Source of the DNA: Buttiauxella sp965119215 | GTDB lineage: Bacteria; Pseudomonadota; Gammaproteobacteria; Enterobacterales; Enterobacteriaceae | DNA: 64,000 nt | Assembly (NCBI GenBank): GCA_965119215.1 | Contig: CBCPKK010000001.1 | Span: forward strand, 186,001-250,000 | Reading direction: 5' to 3' | Shown: one piece after another, positions 24,959-33,094 of the stretch | Position numbering within the stretch: the first letter of the stretch is position 1 | How the letters are laid out: every line of letters begins with the position of its first letter | Notes under the pieces: generated by a model | The model's database searches: none | What the model was told of the DNA's origin: nothing | What the model saw: only the letters and a program-made list of their open reading frames with translations | Made by a program: the position numbers and the translations under genes

Positions 24959-25959
24959 TTGGGCTGTTCCTCGTTCAGCGAATTCAGTATCGGGTTGATC
25001 AAATGTTCGACGCGCAAAGCGTACTGATTGTTAAGCGTGCCGTACTGACTGGTCAGCACCGGAACACCATCAACGTGCGCAAGAATGCGATCTGGCTTAT
25101 CAATTGGCAGTACATCGCCAGGTTTCAATTTTAAAATTTGCGATAAACGCAGCGGAATGTCAGCGAAGTTGGCGATCAGCTCCAGCTCTGAATGCTGTAC
25201 CTGACGCACTAACGTATCGCGCCAGCTTTGGTCTTCCTGACGGGAGTTTTCCAGCGGCGGGTTTACCAGCAGTTCGCGCAGCGGTTCAATCATGCTAAAC
25301 GGCAGGCAGATGTTAAATTCACCGGTCAGGTTGCCAATTTCCACATGGAACGGCGTATTCACCACGATGTCATTCGGTGAGGTGGTGATGTTGGTGAATT
25401 TCACCTGCATTTCGGAACGGACATACTCCACTTCCAGCGGATATATGGCTTTCCATGCGTCGCTGTAAGACTCCAGCGCCAGCTTCAGCATGCGGTTAAT
25501 CACACGCTGCTCGGTATGGGTAAATTCCCGGCCTTCCACTTTGGTTGGGAATCGACCGTCGCCACCAAACAGGTTATCAACGGCAATAAAGACCAGGCTT
25601 GGTGAAAACACGAACAATCCGGTGCCGCGCAGCGGTTTCAGGTGCATCAGATTGAGGTTGGTTGGTACCGGCAAGTTACGGGCAAATTCGTGATAAGGCT
25701 GAATGCGGATTGCCCCAACGGTAATATCCGGGCTACGACGCAGCAGGTTAAACAACCCCATTCGGAACTGACGGGCAAAACGCTCGTTAATGATTTCCAG
25801 CGCTTGCAGGCGCTCACGCACCACGCGCCGCTGGGTATTAGGATCGTAAGGACGAATGTCGGTTTCGTTGGCGACGCTCGCGGCGGGTACGTCGGAGTTA
25901 TCACTGTCGCCATTTAACAGTGCGTCAATTTCGGCCTGAGAAAGAATGCTATCGCCCAT
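24955..25959 (-). CDS. fliM: FliM, flagellar switch protein
   Basis: The 334-residue C-ring protein starts with the CheY-P binding peptide (LSQAEIDALLNGD, residues 5-17), then the middle CheC-like domain and a C-terminal SpoA domain. Length equals E. coli FliM. It follows fliL after three bases. Confidence 0.97.
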   Translation of the reverse strand: MGDSILSQAEIDALLNGDSDNSDVPAASVANETDIRPYDPNTQRRVVRERLQALEIINERFARQFRMGLFNLLRRSPDITVGAIRIQPYHEFARNLPVPTNLNLMHLKPLRGTGLFVFSPSLVFIAVDNLFGGDGRFPTKVEGREFTHTEQRVINRMLKLALESYSDAWKAIYPLEVEYVRSEMQVKFTNITTSPNDIVVNTPFHVEIGNLTGEFNICLPFSMIEPLRELLVNPPLENSRQEDQSWRDTLVRQVQHSELELIANFADIPLRLSQILKLKPGDVLPIDKPDRILAHVDGVPVLTSQYGTLNNQYALRVEHLINPILNSLNEEQPK

Positions 25960-25962
25960 GGG

Positions 25963-26430
25963 TTATCGCAAAATAAAGGCGGTATACAGCACGTCGCTGA
26001 CTACCTGTTGAGGTTGCCCGGCGACAAGCGGCGGTGCCAGCGTATTTTTTATCGCTTCGACCAGCTTCTGCTTGCCTTCGTCGGTCGCCAGTGAGGCGCT
26101 ATCCTGACGGGAAAACAGCAGCAGTAAGCGGCTGCGTATCTCAGGCAGGAACTCGCTTAGACGTTGACGCGTCGCTTCATCTTTCAGGCGCAATGTGACA
26201 CCAATGTACAGAACGCGGTCAGCATCACCGAGGTTAACGGTGAAAGTATCCAGTGCGAAAAACACCGGCGCTGGCGGTGGCTCTGGCGCTTTAACCTGCG
26301 CGGATGCCGGTTGTTGCTGCATACGCCAGTAGCTGTAACCTGCGGTAGCACACGCAGCAAGAGTAATCAGGACCAGTAACGGCATCCAGATGGAGCGCTT
26401 GCGGCCTTTTGGCAAAGCGGTGTCAGTCAT
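25963..26430 (-). CDS. fliL: FliL, flagellar basal-body-associated protein
   Basis: The 155-residue protein has one N-terminal membrane helix (about 17-38, WMPLLVLITLAACATAGYSYW) and a periplasmic domain with LDTFTVNLGDADRVLYIGVTLRLKD. It supports stator function. Start ATG 26430 (MTDTALPKGRKRS) follows E. coli; the longer frame adds three residues. The 124-base gap to fliK contains a hairpin and in relatives carries the separate fliL promoter. Confidence 0.96.
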   Translation of the reverse strand: MTDTALPKGRKRSIWMPLLVLITLAACATAGYSYWRMQQQPASAQVKAPEPPPAPVFFALDTFTVNLGDADRVLYIGVTLRLKDEATRQRLSEFLPEIRSRLLLLFSRQDSASLATDEGKQKLVEAIKNTLAPPLVAGQPQQVVSDVLYTAFILR

Positions 26431-26471
26431 AAAACGCATCTTTCCTGTATCGGTACTGCATATTGGATAAT

Positions 26472-26515
26472 TATCCCGTGTCTGCGAGCGTTCAAAGCGC
26501 CGAAAACACGGGATA
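26472..26515 (-). terminator. Hairpin between fliK and fliL
   Basis: TATCCCGTGT (26472-26481) and ACACGGGATA (26506-26515) form a 10-base perfect stem around 24 bases. There is no T-run after it on the minus strand, so it may be a transcript-stabilising or pausing structure rather than a full terminator. Confidence 0.5.
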
Positions 26516-26554
26516 TTTGTTGCTACCTTTCGCGTTTAACTTAGGGAACGCATC

Positions 26555-27772
26555 TCAGGCAAAAATATCTACCGCGTTATTACCTGACGCTAAACGCTGC
26601 ACGCTGGCAGGCACAGCCAGCGCTTCACCGTCGCCCATTGAGGGGAAACTGTCAGTTGAACGTTGTGTCTGCGCCTGCTGTTGGCCGGATTGCTGTTGCT
26701 GCTGTTGTGCAAAACTATCGCTGCTGATGCTGCTTTGCCCAAGCTGAATGCCGCTTTCTGCCAGCGCCGTACGCAAAGTGGGCAACGCCGCTTCCAGAGC
26801 GGCACGCACGTGGCTGTGCGCCGAAACCATCTGCAATTGCGCCTGGTTGTCATCAATCTTCATGCTGATTTGAATCTGACCCAGATCTTCAGGATGCAGA
26901 CGTAACTCAGCACTTTGCTGGCCCTGGCGGGTGAATAGCGTGATGTGCTGGCTGACAGCCTGCTGCCATTCCTGGCTTCCCAACTGCGCACTGATCTGCG
27001 GGGCGACAGGTACCGCAATCTGAGTTGTGGCCGGTGTCGCAACGGTTGCGCTACTGACGGTTGGTGTCAAAAGTGGGGAAGCGGTGCTGGTGTTGTTTGC
27101 CGCGGCATCACGGTTGCCATTTTCCGTGTTGCTCACGGTAAATGTTTTGATGTCTACGACAGGTTCGCCATTGTTTAACGGTGCGCTTTTGGCAGCAGGT
27201 GAATTATCCAGACGCGCAGTTTTATCTAACGCAGCGGAATCATTGCGTGCGTCATCCGTGAGCGTGTTTTTTATACCGCTACCTGAAAGCAATGATTTCA
27301 GATCAACGGAAACACCTTTATCACCTTCAGGCTGAACATTGAGGGCGCTGGTGGTCGGCGTTTGCTGCGGTAACATGGCAAACAACGCGCTTAATGCCTG
27401 CACATCGGCATTGCTCAGCGTGTGGTCTTGCTCATGCAGCGCTTCAATTTGCGACGTTTTCTCGTCGGTGCTGGTTTTCTTCACGTTGGATAACAACGCA
27501 GATAACGCTTCTGGCGTATCAAGATTATCCAGCAGCGACGCGAGCGTGGCTTTTTCATCAGCCGTGGCGGTGCCTTTAGCTGCTGTTTTGCTCAGCGCCG
27601 CTTCGAGTGACACGGTTTTGCCATCAGCCAAAGTCACCTGGCCCGGTAACGCTTTGCCGAGCAGGCTCAGAAAATCCTCGCTAAAACCTTTATCAGCGGC
27701 ACTTGCGCTACCTGAACCAGACGAACTGCTTGCGACATCAGGAGTAGTTATCATCAGGGGCTGCGTAATCAT
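26555..27772 (-). CDS. fliK: FliK, hook-length control protein
   Basis: The 405-residue secreted ruler protein has a variable Ser/Ala/Thr-rich N-terminal part and a conserved C-terminal core with EWQQAVSQHITLFTRQGQQS and ELRLHPEDLGQIQI that acts on FlhB to switch export. The final VDIFA matches E. coli. Length equals E. coli FliK. It overlaps fliJ by four bases. Confidence 0.96.
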   Translation of the reverse strand: MITQPLMITTPDVASSSSGSGSASAADKGFSEDFLSLLGKALPGQVTLADGKTVSLEAALSKTAAKGTATADEKATLASLLDNLDTPEALSALLSNVKKTSTDEKTSQIEALHEQDHTLSNADVQALSALFAMLPQQTPTTSALNVQPEGDKGVSVDLKSLLSGSGIKNTLTDDARNDSAALDKTARLDNSPAAKSAPLNNGEPVVDIKTFTVSNTENGNRDAAANNTSTASPLLTPTVSSATVATPATTQIAVPVAPQISAQLGSQEWQQAVSQHITLFTRQGQQSAELRLHPEDLGQIQISMKIDDNQAQLQMVSAHSHVRAALEAALPTLRTALAESGIQLGQSSISSDSFAQQQQQQSGQQQAQTQRSTDSFPSMGDGEALAVPASVQRLASGNNAVDIFA

Positions 27773-28212
27773 TCTACTTTCCTCAGTGTTGCCCGCTGGG
27801 CATATTCATCCATCTGTTTTTGATCAAGCCGGTTCTCAGCCAGTAACACTTGCGCGGCTTTGCGCTCCTGCAACGTGCGCCAGGCCTGTAATCGTTTTTG
27901 CTTTTCTTGCCACATGTTGAGCGCCTGATTTACCTTGCCCGTCCACTGCGTCAGCTGCAGGCGGTGCTGGTCGATGGCTTTCTCAAGTGTTTGTATAAAC
28001 TGCTGATAGTTCTGCCAACGGTTACTGGCAATGCCCTGGCTCATGCTGTCATTGAGGCTGGAGCTGTACTCATACTGATAGTTGATCAGCATATTGAGTT
28101 GTTCTTCTGCCTGCTGAAATCCACGGCGCATTTCCCCTAAGCGTACTGCCGCATCCTCAACTTCTTTCTCGGCAAGGTCATGCAGGGTATCCAGTGCTGT
28201 GCTTTGGTTCAT
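27769..28212 (-). CDS. fliJ: FliJ, flagellar export chaperone / ATPase stalk
   Basis: The 147-residue coiled-coil protein is the central stalk of the FliI ATPase and escorts export chaperones. Start ATG 28212 (MNQSTALDTLHDLAEKEVEDA) follows the family. It would normally lie directly after fliI in the same operon. Here 1.8 kb carrying three opposite-strand genes separates them, so fliJ and the genes after it need read-through or a local promoter. None is obvious to me in 28213-28392. Confidence 0.95.
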   Translation of the reverse strand: MNQSTALDTLHDLAEKEVEDAAVRLGEMRRGFQQAEEQLNMLINYQYEYSSSLNDSMSQGIASNRWQNYQQFIQTLEKAIDQHRLQLTQWTGKVNQALNMWQEKQKRLQAWRTLQERKAAQVLLAENRLDQKQMDEYAQRATLRKVE

Positions 28213-28449
28213 GATTTTCTCCAGGTGCCGCCGACGCATAATCGCGAGCTCCTCCATTCTGAGGGCAGGGGTGGTTATTGATGGCTGAAATAGGTTGGTT
28301 TAATGGGGCTATTTGTCGCTTTAGTTAATGAAGGGAGGGAGTTGCAGGAATCGGACTTTTTGACGTAATCAGGTATGAGGGAAATGTAATCTGTGTATCA
28401 TGATTGTGCGTATTTCATTGAATTTTATAGTATTCATAGGATGAATGTT

Positions 28450-28929
28450 ATGGCGAACAATATATATGTAAAAATTACCGGTTTGTCTCAGGGTGTCATT
28501 TCTGCAGGGTGCGGAACCTATGACTCATTAGGGAATAAATATCAGGTAAATCATAGAGACCAGGTTCTTGTTTTACAGCTTGATCATATGTTGACCCGAG
28601 AACAAAGTGTAAATCATCATGCTATTAATTTTTTCAAGCCAGTAGATAAATCATCACCATTATTGGCTATGGCTCTTGATTCTAATGAAAGACTGGAACT
28701 TATATTCGATATGTATCGAACCTCCAGGTTCGGAACACAAGAGCTTTTTTATTCAGTAGAAGCAAGGCGGGCGACACTAAGTAAAGTAGCCATTAATTAT
28801 CCGCATTCCGTGAGTCATTCAGACAACCAACCAGAAGAAATGATCTCAGTGTTATATAGAGACATAACATGGAAGCATCATGTAGCAGGGACGTCGGGCT
28901 ACAGTATCTGGGATGAGAGAGCATATTGA
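28450..28929 (+). CDS. hcp: Orphan Hcp, type VI secretion tube protein
   Basis: The 159-residue protein matches the Hcp family: MANNIYVKITGLSQGVISAGC at the start, LDHMLTREQSVNHHAI, FKPVDKSSPLL, and the terminal WKHHVAGTSGYSIWDERAY. Hcp forms hexameric rings that stack into the T6SS inner tube and carry small effectors in the lumen. ATG 28450 is chosen because AGGA lies nine bases upstream and the family begins MAN; ATG 28441 sits right on the ribosome site. No sheath, baseplate or VgrG gene is nearby, so it must work with a T6SS encoded elsewhere. It is AT-rich and lies on the strand opposite the flanking fli genes. Its stop is one base before the next gene. Confidence 0.95.
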   Translation: MANNIYVKITGLSQGVISAGCGTYDSLGNKYQVNHRDQVLVLQLDHMLTREQSVNHHAINFFKPVDKSSPLLAMALDSNERLELIFDMYRTSRFGTQELFYSVEARRATLSKVAINYPHSVSHSDNQPEEMISVLYRDITWKHHVAGTSGYSIWDERAY

Positions 28930-28930
28930 T

Positions 28931-29647
28931 ATGGACAATAATATTATTGCCCGAAACAGATTCTGTGACATCACTAAGGTGAAGTTCAGAAAATGGGATG
29001 AAATTGATGTTTTATACTGGAAGTTTCGTCGAAATAATGCGCAAATGAAAAGTGGGGAATATTATTCTAATGCTTATAAAGATGCATATATTCAATATAA
29101 TAAAAACAAAATAATTAAACATGCAGACGCTATGGGAATACCACCAGATTTATTAGGAGGAGTTGCATGGATTGAAGTCGCAGGTAAACCAGAGTCATAT
29201 AAAATTTATGTTCATGAATCGAGGCGTATGTTTTCACCGATAGGGTGGGCAAAAGATCCGTTAAAAACCTCTTTTGGATCGGTTGCAATGCAACTCAGAG
29301 TTGCAATAAATACCTTAGGCCTTGATCCTGATAAATTAACAACAAGAGATCAATTAGAGTTATCAAATTGTTTGCTAGAGGATGAATTTAATCTTAGGTT
29401 AGTCGCTACGCATTTAAGAAATTTGATTTTGTTCGATTATCCAGATTGTGCATCTATGTATTTAACGGACGAACAATATATTCTTGCAGGAATAAGGTAT
29501 AATCGAGGAACAGAAAGGAGTCGTGAAGATTTCATTAAGGCAAGAATGGGTAACCCAGTATATGGGACGGATGAGTATGACTTAATTTCATACGGGTTGA
29601 GGTTATTGCAAATACGACCGCATATCAAGCAACTTCTAGGTATATAG
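28931..29647 (+). CDS. Lysozyme-like (GH23-type) putative T6SS effector
   Basis: The 238-residue protein has no signal peptide. The segment GIPPDLLGGVAWIEVAGKP (residues 69-87) places Glu82 like the catalytic Glu of goose-type lysozymes and lytic transglycosylases. SFGSVAMQ (114-121) resembles their Ser-Gly-Gln motif, and RYNRG (189-193) their YN-G motif. I infer a peptidoglycan glycan-strand cleaving toxin. It starts one base after the hcp stop, so it is co-translated with Hcp, which is likely its carrier. It is AT-rich. Alternative: a non-toxic Hcp-linked protein. The fold assignment is motif-based only. Confidence 0.75.
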   Translation: MDNNIIARNRFCDITKVKFRKWDEIDVLYWKFRRNNAQMKSGEYYSNAYKDAYIQYNKNKIIKHADAMGIPPDLLGGVAWIEVAGKPESYKIYVHESRRMFSPIGWAKDPLKTSFGSVAMQLRVAINTLGLDPDKLTTRDQLELSNCLLEDEFNLRLVATHLRNLILFDYPDCASMYLTDEQYILAGIRYNRGTERSREDFIKARMGNPVYGTDEYDLISYGLRLLQIRPHIKQLLGI

Positions 29648-29648
29648 A

Positions 29649-29975
29649 ATGAAAAAAGAAATTTTATGTGAGGGTGTTACCACGGTTTTATATGTGGCTG
29701 TATGTGGTTTTTTCTTGATCTTTATTTCTTTAAATAAATATGATGCTTTGTTGCAGCCTGGCGAGTCTATTTGTAGTGTTCCCCATGATTCATTCGATAC
29801 AAGGGCTACATATGGCATTGTGTCATTCTTAGTGTTATCGATCCCCCTTTTTATTCGGTTGATAAAGAATGTCATTTTTCATGAGTATATAAAATTATCA
29901 TTCACAGTTTTGACGCTTATATTATTAATAATCTACATATGTTGGTTTTTTTTGGGGCGTTACTACTGGTGCTGA
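29649..29975 (+). CDS. Small membrane protein, putative immunity protein
   Basis: The 108-residue protein has three hydrophobic segments (about residues 11-29, 55-73 and 82-102) with a short loop containing Cys42. It starts one base after the putative effector's stop, completing a three-gene unit. Immunity to a peptidoglycan hydrolase must act in the periplasm or inner membrane, which fits an anchored protein. I do not recognise the family, and immunity is inferred from position and topology alone. It is strongly AT-rich and ends 74 bases before fliI's stop on the other strand. Confidence 0.7.
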   Translation: MKKEILCEGVTTVLYVAVCGFFLIFISLNKYDALLQPGESICSVPHDSFDTRATYGIVSFLVLSIPLFIRLIKNVIFHEYIKLSFTVLTLILLIIYICWFFLGRYYWC

Positions 29976-30013
29976 AATATGGCTGGTAGAGTTAAGAATA
30001 ATATCGTATCTAC

Positions 30014-30048
30014 CCTGTAGGGTGAAATGAACCATTCCACCCTACAGG
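30014..30048. repeat. 11-base inverted repeat just after fliI
   Basis: CCTGTAGGGTG (30014-30024) and CACCCTACAGG (30038-30048) pair perfectly around 13 bases, ending one base from the fliI stop. Neither side has a T-run. It separates the converging fliI and cassette genes and could end or protect one of the two transcripts. Confidence 0.65.
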
Positions 30049-30049
30049 A

Positions 30050-31408
30050 TCAAACCGTCGGGAAAATAATCTCCAGAGACTGACAAGCTTCTTCCCAGCC
30101 GCTGCGTTCGAAAATCCCTTGTTGCAAAAAGGCTTCCAGTTGCGGCCACAGCACAATCGCTTTGTCGAGCTGCGGGTCGCTGCCTTTGGCATATGCGCCA
30201 ACGTTGACCAAATCGCGGTTGCGCTGGAAACTGGATAACAGTTGTTTGAAATGACGTACGCGTGCGTAGTGCTGGTCGGTAATCAATGACGTCATGGCAC
30301 GGCTTATCGACGCTTCAATGTCGATGGCGGGGTAGTGGCCGCCTTCTGCCAGGCGGCGCGACAACACAATATGGCCGTCAAGAATGGCGCGTGCCGAGTC
30401 GGCAATCGGATCTTGCTGATCGTCGCCTTCGGTCAGAACGGTATAAAACGCGGTAATCGAACCCCCGCCGGAAATGCCGTTACCCGCACGTTCGACCAGC
30501 GCCGGAAGTTTGGCAAATACGGAAGGCGGGTAGCCTTTGGTTGCCGGAGGCTCACCAATCGCCAGTGCGATTTCACGCTGTGCCATCGCGTAGCGGGTGA
30601 GGGAGTCCATAATCAGCAACACATGCTGGCCGCGGTCACGGAAATCTTCGGCGATACGCGTGGCATACGCAGCACCCTGCATACGCAGCAGCGGTGAAAC
30701 ATCCGCAGGCGCAGCGATGACCACCGAGCGGGCGCGGCCTTCAGGGCCAAGAATATTCTCGATAAAGTCTTTTACTTCACGTCCACGCTCACCGATTAAC
30801 CCGACCACAATCACGTCGGCCTGGGTATAACGCGCCATCATCCCGAGCAGCACACTTTTACCCACACCGGAACCGGCAAACAGGCCCATACGCTGCCCAC
30901 GGCCAACAGTCAGCAACGCGTTGATTGGCCGCACGCCGACATCCAGAACATGTTCGATGGGAGTTCGTTGCAGAGGGTTGAACGGAGCGGCACCCAGCGC
31001 GCCACGCAAGGTGGTTTCCGGTGCCGGGAGGCTGTCGAGCGGGCGTCCACTGCCATCCAACACACGGCCAAGTAACTCTGGGCCGAGGGGCAATTGTTTC
31101 CCGCTGTGCAGGCCACTTTCGCTGGTCGCGCGGGCGTAAACGCGCGCACCGGGCAAAATGCCTTCCACTTCTTCAAGCGGCATCAGGAACAGTCTTTGTC
31201 CATTAAAACCAACGACTTCACATTCAATGTCGCGGGAGTGTTGTTCAATAATGCAGGTTGCGCCCAACGGCAGTTGCAGACCGGTTGCTTCCAACACCAG
31301 GCCGGTTGCACGCGTCAGGCGACCATAGCGGCGCACCGTTGGCAGTTGCGACATTTTCGCTTCGAAACTGTCGAGCGTATTGAGCCAGCGAGTCAGACGG
31401 GCGGTCAT
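30050..31408 (-). CDS. fliI: FliI, flagellar export ATPase
   Basis: The 452-residue ATPase has Walker A AGSGVGKS at residues 178-185 and MDSLTRYAMAQREI for Walker B. It forms a hexamer at the export gate and energises export together with FliH and FliJ. Start ATG 31408 shares its A with the fliH stop (TGATG). It is intact to the normal IFPTV end, so the insertion lies just beyond the stop codon. Confidence 0.97.
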   Translation of the reverse strand: MTARLTRWLNTLDSFEAKMSQLPTVRRYGRLTRATGLVLEATGLQLPLGATCIIEQHSRDIECEVVGFNGQRLFLMPLEEVEGILPGARVYARATSESGLHSGKQLPLGPELLGRVLDGSGRPLDSLPAPETTLRGALGAAPFNPLQRTPIEHVLDVGVRPINALLTVGRGQRMGLFAGSGVGKSVLLGMMARYTQADVIVVGLIGERGREVKDFIENILGPEGRARSVVIAAPADVSPLLRMQGAAYATRIAEDFRDRGQHVLLIMDSLTRYAMAQREIALAIGEPPATKGYPPSVFAKLPALVERAGNGISGGGSITAFYTVLTEGDDQQDPIADSARAILDGHIVLSRRLAEGGHYPAIDIEASISRAMTSLITDQHYARVRHFKQLLSSFQRNRDLVNVGAYAKGSDPQLDKAIVLWPQLEAFLQQGIFERSGWEEACQSLEIIFPTV

Positions 31409-32109
31409 CACAAGACTCCTGGTGCTGCGAGGCGGCAGAGTTCCTGCCAGCGCGTAGCGACACTGGCGTCGAGATCGCCTTCGTCAGCGGAAACTTTGCA
31501 GCCGCCTTGATGCAAATTCGGGTCACCGCGCAAACGCCAGCCATGCAGGCTGAGTGTGGCACCCAACATCTCCTCGACGCGTTGCAAATCATCCGGGTGA
31601 ACACGCAGTTGTGGTTTGCCACTGAACAGTGGTTCCTGCTGTAAAAGAGTTTGAATCTGAGTAATCAAGGCTTTGTTATCAATGCCTTTGGTTTCGCCAA
31701 TTACCTGGCGAGCGGCTTCCAGCGCCATCTGCATCAAGCGAGAAGCGATGACGCTATCGAGCGCATCCAGCGTGTACTGAAATTCGCTGACCAATTGCTG
31801 CATACGGGCATGCACTGGCGCTTGTTGCTGTTTAGCTTCAGCAAGACCTTGTTCCAGCCCTTGCTGAAAACCCGCTTTGCGGCCTTCTTCTGCCCCGGAC
31901 GTATGGCCCGCTGCGTAACCTAACTGATGACCCTGTTCATGCGCCTGAATCTGCATCTGGGCCAACTGTTGCTGCAAATCTGGCTCGCTTTCCTGCGGCT
32001 GTTCAGACTCATCTACATCAGAATCTGACTGAAACAGCGGCTCGAAGGCCAGCGAGGGTGGGTCGAGGGAGTCTGGCGTCCAGATTTTCCACGGCAGCGA
32101 GTTAGACAT
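31408..32109 (-). CDS. fliH: FliH, negative regulator and tether of FliI
   Basis: The 233-residue protein starts at ATG 32109 (MSNSLPWKIWTPDSLDPPS), whose N-terminal Trp residues bind FlhA. A Gln-rich and Gly-repeat helix (GHQLGYAAGHTSGAEEGRKAG) leads to a conserved C-terminal domain. It dimerises on FliI and links it to the C-ring. It overlaps fliG by eight bases. Confidence 0.96.
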   Translation of the reverse strand: MSNSLPWKIWTPDSLDPPSLAFEPLFQSDSDVDESEQPQESEPDLQQQLAQMQIQAHEQGHQLGYAAGHTSGAEEGRKAGFQQGLEQGLAEAKQQQAPVHARMQQLVSEFQYTLDALDSVIASRLMQMALEAARQVIGETKGIDNKALITQIQTLLQQEPLFSGKPQLRVHPDDLQRVEEMLGATLSLHGWRLRGDPNLHQGGCKVSADEGDLDASVATRWQELCRLAAPGVL

Positions 32110-33094
32110 AAGTATCCTCGCTGGTGCCAATTACCATCTCGCCGGTTTCTGCCAGACGACGGACGATAAGCAGAATCGCTTTCTGTTCGTTTTCCACCTG
32201 CGACAGGCGCACCGGGCCGCGGTTGGAAAGGTCGTCGCGCAGAATATCTGCTGCACGTTGCGACATGTTGCGCAGGAATTTCTCGCGCAGCGGCTGTTCT
32301 GCACCTTTGAGGGCGATAAGCAGTGATTCGGATTCCACTTCCTGCAACAGGCGCTGAATACTGCGGTCGTCGACTTCGACCAGGTTTTCGAACAGGAACA
32401 TTTCGTCGATGATTTTTTGTGCCAGTTCGCCGTCGAAGTCGCGCACTGCGGAGATAACCGCTTCTTCCTGCTGCGTTTTCATCAGGTTGATGATTTCTGC
32501 CGCCGTTCTCACGCCGCCCATTTTGCTGCGTTTGAGATTCTGGCCGTCAAGCAGGTTGTTGAGCACTTCGGTCAATTCGGCCAGAGCCGCAGGCTGAACG
32601 CCGCCGAAGGTGGCGATACGCAGCATCACATCGTGGCGTAAACGCTCGTCGAACAGCGCCAGAATATCGGCCGCCTGGCCACGTTTGAGGTGAACCAAAA
32701 TGGTGGCGATGATCTGCGGGTGCTCGTCGCGGATAAGGTCGGCGGCACTTTGCGGTTCCATAAAGTTGAGCGTTTCCATGCCCGACGTGGTTTCGCGGGT
32801 TTCCAGAATATCTTCCAACAGGCTGGACGCGCGTTCTTCGCCCAGCGCTTTGATCAGCACCGAACGCAGGTAATCGTTAGCGTTAATCGAAAGTGCTGCG
32901 AATTGCTCAGCTTCTTGCTCGAACTCAGCCAACACTTCCGTTAGCTGTTTGTTGGAAATCTGGCGAATGCTGGCCATTGCCGCACTGAGATGCTGGACTT
33001 CGCGTGGGCTGAGATGCTTAAACACCTCAGCGGCACGGTCTTCACCAATGGTCATCAACAGAATTGCGCTTTTCTCTGTTCCGCTAATACTCAT
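32102..33094 (-). CDS. fliG: FliG, flagellar motor switch protein
   Basis: The 330-residue C-ring protein contains the MotA-contacting charged helix (SIQRLLQEVESESLLIALKG) and the EHPQ motif in IRDEHPQIIATILVHLK. Nearly identical to E. coli over the middle and C-terminal domains. It overlaps fliF by four bases. Confidence 0.97.
   Translation of the reverse strand: MSISGTEKSAILLMTIGEDRAAEVFKHLSPREVQHLSAAMASIRQISNKQLTEVLAEFEQEAEQFAALSINANDYLRSVLIKALGEERASSLLEDILETRETTSGMETLNFMEPQSAADLIRDEHPQIIATILVHLKRGQAADILALFDERLRHDVMLRIATFGGVQPAALAELTEVLNNLLDGQNLKRSKMGGVRTAAEIINLMKTQQEEAVISAVRDFDGELAQKIIDEMFLFENLVEVDDRSIQRLLQEVESESLLIALKGAEQPLREKFLRNMSQRAADILRDDLSNRGPVRLSQVENEQKAILLIVRRLAETGEMVIGTSEDTYV

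Noticed and set aside
27339..27920. 193-codon open frame opposite fliK and fliJ
   Set aside because: Low-complexity Ala/Ser/Val sequence mirroring fliK; crosses the fliK/fliJ junction without its own signals.
28360..28390. TTGACG ... TGTAAT as a sigma-70 promoter for hcp
   Set aside because: The spacer is 19 bases and the -10 match is poor; not enough to call.
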